IMG/VR virus record: IMGVR_UViG_3300012008_000024
Coordinates: 6,364-35,775 of that record
DNA from: a virus
Length of the DNA: 29,412 bases
Direction: 5' to 3' (one strand)
Shown: one piece after another, positions 27,897 through 29,412 of the stretch
Layout: each line of letters starts with the position of its first letter
How positions within the stretch are numbered: the stretch's first letter is position 1
Translations under genes and position numbers: made by a program
The notes under the pieces: generated by a model
Database searches by the model: none
The model's input: the letters and a program-made list of their open reading frames with translations, nothing else
What the model was told of the DNA's origin: nothing

Positions 27897-28408
27897 AGGC
27901 GCTCTCGATGACGCAGCCGTGGGCCACGCTCGTCGCCATCGGCGCGAAGTGCATCGAGACACGCTCGTGGTCGACGTCGTACCGCGGGCCCATCGCCATC
28001 CACGCCGCGAAGTCGATGCCGCGGTACGCCCTGGCTGCGTTCCTCAGCGAGCCGTTCTACAACGAGACACTCGTCCCGGCCGGGATCTACTCGTCGAGCA
28101 TGTTGCCGCGCGGCGCGGTGATCGCGACCGCGCGGCTCGTCGAAGTGTGCTCGACGACCGGCCTAGCCGACGAGATCCTGCGCCGCGGATACGAGCGCGC
28201 GTTTGGCGACTACGCGGCGGGGCGCTTCGCATGGTTCATCGCCGATGTCGAGCCGCTCGATGAGCCAATCCCCGCGAAGGGCGCGCTCGGCCTGTGGGAG
28301 TGGCACGAAGGCGTACTGTCGCGCGCTGGGGGCCGCCCGCAAGAAAGAGACAGCCTTGCGAGCACCACGGACCTTAGCAACCGAAGAGACGACGATGCGC
28401 GCGACTGA
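27893..28408 (+). CDS. ASCH domain protein
   Basis: 171 residues from ATG 27893. 'KALSMTQPWATLVAIGAKCI', 'ETRSWSTSYRGPIAIHAAKS' and 'PRGAVIATARLVEVCSTTGL' are the usual ASCH domain elements (a PUA-like barrel: 'ltv.QPwA.li..G.K.iEtR.w....yrG.i.IhA.k', then 'g.i.g.a.l....'), ending 'KGALGLWEW'. The last 40 residues are hydrophilic and overlap the integrase start. ASCH proteins bind RNA or act as amidohydrolases on modified nucleosides; which applies here is unknown. Confidence 0.7.
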   Translation: MKALSMTQPWATLVAIGAKCIETRSWSTSYRGPIAIHAAKSMPRYALAAFLSEPFYNETLVPAGIYSSSMLPRGAVIATARLVEVCSTTGLADEILRRGYERAFGDYAAGRFAWFIADVEPLDEPIPAKGALGLWEWHEGVLSRAGGRPQERDSLASTTDLSNRRDDDARD

Positions 28409-29291
28409 CGCGCCGTTCACCGAGGCGATCGAGAGCTTCCTGCGTTCTCGGCACGACCTGCGGCCGTGGACGCTGCGCAGCTATGCGAAGACCCTGGAGC
28501 GATTCGCCGAGCGCTGCCCGACGATCGCCGACTTTACCCTCGAGCTCGTGAACGCATACCTCGCCGAGAAGATCGCGGCCGGCCATGCGACCGAGGCCCA
28601 CCACGACGGTGGCACGGCGCGCCGATTCGCCGGCTGGCTCGTCCGTGCCAAGATCCTCACCGACGATCCGCTCGAGACCCTCACGATCCCGAAGCAGCCC
28701 AAGCGCCGGCGCGCGCCGTTCACCGACGACCAGGTCCCGCTCATCCTCGCGGCCGCCCGGGGCGGCCAGCAACCCGAACGCGACGTCACGATCGTCGCGA
28801 TCGCGCTCTGCTGCGGACTGCGCAAGGATGAGATCCGCCAGCTCAACTGGCCCGACGACGTCGAACTCACCCGCAAAGTCCTCTGGGTCCGCGACGCCAA
28901 GACCGACGCCGGGATCCGCTGCGTCCCGATCACAAATCCCGCCGTCGTGGCCCAGATCGACGGCTACGTCAAAGACTGGCGGCCGTCGCAATCGTCCGGT
29001 CCGCTGTTCCTCAACCGGCATGGTGACCCCTTCAGCTACGACGGGTTCTCGCAGATCTTCACCCGGATCAAGAAGCGCCTTCCGGCGAGTCTCGACTTCA
29101 AGATCCACCGCGCGCGCAACACCGCGCTCACGAACTGGCGTCGCGGCGGGGCGGATATTGAGCTCATCGCCCAGCTCGCGGGACACTCCGACATCGCGCA
29201 CACGAAGATCTATCTCGGCGCGCTCACGCCGGAGGAGCTCGCCCGCGTCCCCGATGCGTTCGGTCGGTTCTACGGAAGGAAGGCAATCTGA
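28395..29291 (+). CDS. int: Tyrosine recombinase (integrase)
   Basis: 298 residues from ATG 28395 with GAAGAG upstream. Residues 1 to 100 form the core-binding domain ('EAIESFLRSRHDLRPWTLRS', 'YLAEKIAAGHATEAHHDGGT'). The catalytic domain contains R143 in 'CGLRKDEI', K169 in 'RDAKTDAG', H238 and R241 in 'KIHRARNTALTNW', H264 in 'LAGHSDIAHTK' and the nucleophile Y273 in 'TKIYLG', the complete R-K-H-R-H-Y set. It should insert and excise phage DNA at an attachment site. It lacks the extra arm-binding domain of lambda Int, being XerC/D-like in size. No attP-like segment is apparent next to it because it is packed into the operon. Confidence 0.9.
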   Translation: MRATDAPFTEAIESFLRSRHDLRPWTLRSYAKTLERFAERCPTIADFTLELVNAYLAEKIAAGHATEAHHDGGTARRFAGWLVRAKILTDDPLETLTIPKQPKRRRAPFTDDQVPLILAAARGGQQPERDVTIVAIALCCGLRKDEIRQLNWPDDVELTRKVLWVRDAKTDAGIRCVPITNPAVVAQIDGYVKDWRPSQSSGPLFLNRHGDPFSYDGFSQIFTRIKKRLPASLDFKIHRARNTALTNWRRGGADIELIAQLAGHSDIAHTKIYLGALTPEELARVPDAFGRFYGRKAI

Positions 29292-29412
29292 TGGCAGAAG
29301 CTCCAGGTCCAACGGATAAGTGCGGCGTCTGCGGCTCGATGAACATCGACTCGTCCGCATCGATCGCCGTGGTTCCGGGAGACAGCTATTACGGCCTCGA
29401 ATGCATGGACTC
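29291..29412 (+). CDS. Zinc-finger-type protein, cut by window end
   Basis: ATG 29291 shares its A with the integrase stop (TGATG). The first 40 residues contain 'CGVCGSMNIDSS' with a CxxC knuckle and a later Cys in 'YYGLECMD'. The gene continues past the right edge. Too little is visible for assignment. Confidence 0.5.
   Translation, partial: MAEAPGPTDKCGVCGSMNIDSSASIAVVPGDSYYGLECMD

Noticed and set aside
28320-28394. attP core just before the integrase gene
   Set aside because: The stretch is inside the overlapping ASCH gene and shows no tRNA-like 3' end or clear direct repeats; the attachment site is probably elsewhere.
1-29412. tRNA or rRNA genes
   Set aside because: No cloverleaf with a recognisable T-loop or CCA-end context was noticed on either strand; this was done by eye, so a scan with a tRNA model would be decisive.

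Overview
The window looks like most of a temperate, long-tailed (siphovirus-type) phage or prophage from a high-GC bacterial host. The gene families resemble those of actinobacterial phages most, but a Chloroflexota or other high-GC host is possible and the sequence alone does not settle it. Nearly all genes are on the + strand with stop-start overlaps (ATGA, GTGA, TGATG), Shine-Dalgarno motifs of the AGGAGG type and frequent GTG starts. Both ends cut through genes. Terminase and portal are not seen and presumably lie before position 1.

Layout. (1) 1-7172, head and connector module: the end of a MuF-like minor head protein, scaffold, P22-type major capsid protein, head-tail connector, then an inserted cassette of four glycan-transferase-like genes (2664-5469), then stopper, HK97-gp10-like protein, tail terminator and major tail protein. 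(2) 7176-15872, tail module: tail assembly chaperone with an apparent -1 frameshift at a run of seven G, a free-standing GIY-YIG endonuclease, tape measure, a 978-residue tail hub protein carrying two propeller-like regions, and three tip or fibre proteins, the last made of 18-residue repeats. (3) 15915-18269, lysis module: a membrane coiled-coil protein, a small conserved phage protein, an amidase endolysin with a strong internal start, an HNH endonuclease and a holin. (4) 18307-18732: one minus-strand gene for a beta-sandwich domain of secreted type. (5) 18733-18854: a regulatory gap with a good sigma70-like promoter and two operator-like repeats 30 bp apart. (6) 18855-29412: a long early operon with an XRE regulator, many small proteins, a possible annealing protein, a minimal Pol X-like nucleotidyltransferase, a replication-type protein containing a G-rich 15-bp repeat, a membrane-anchored RlpA-like protein, ASCH/PUA-like proteins and a tyrosine integrase.

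The integrase plus XRE regulator point to a temperate lifestyle. The head and tail modules build the particle, the glycan-transferase cassette may decorate virion or host surface, and the lysis module releases the progeny.

Several genes are broken by what look like single-base insertions or deletions (about 2530, 4048, 21007 and 21395, perhaps also 5500 and 24500). This fits uncorrected long-read assembly errors or real decay, and the reads should be checked before biological meaning is given to any one of them. The most interesting items are the triplicated transferase cassette, the two-propeller hub protein, the endolysin internal start, the paired operator-like repeats, the minimal Pol X, the G-tract repeat in the replication gene and the anchored RlpA-like protein.
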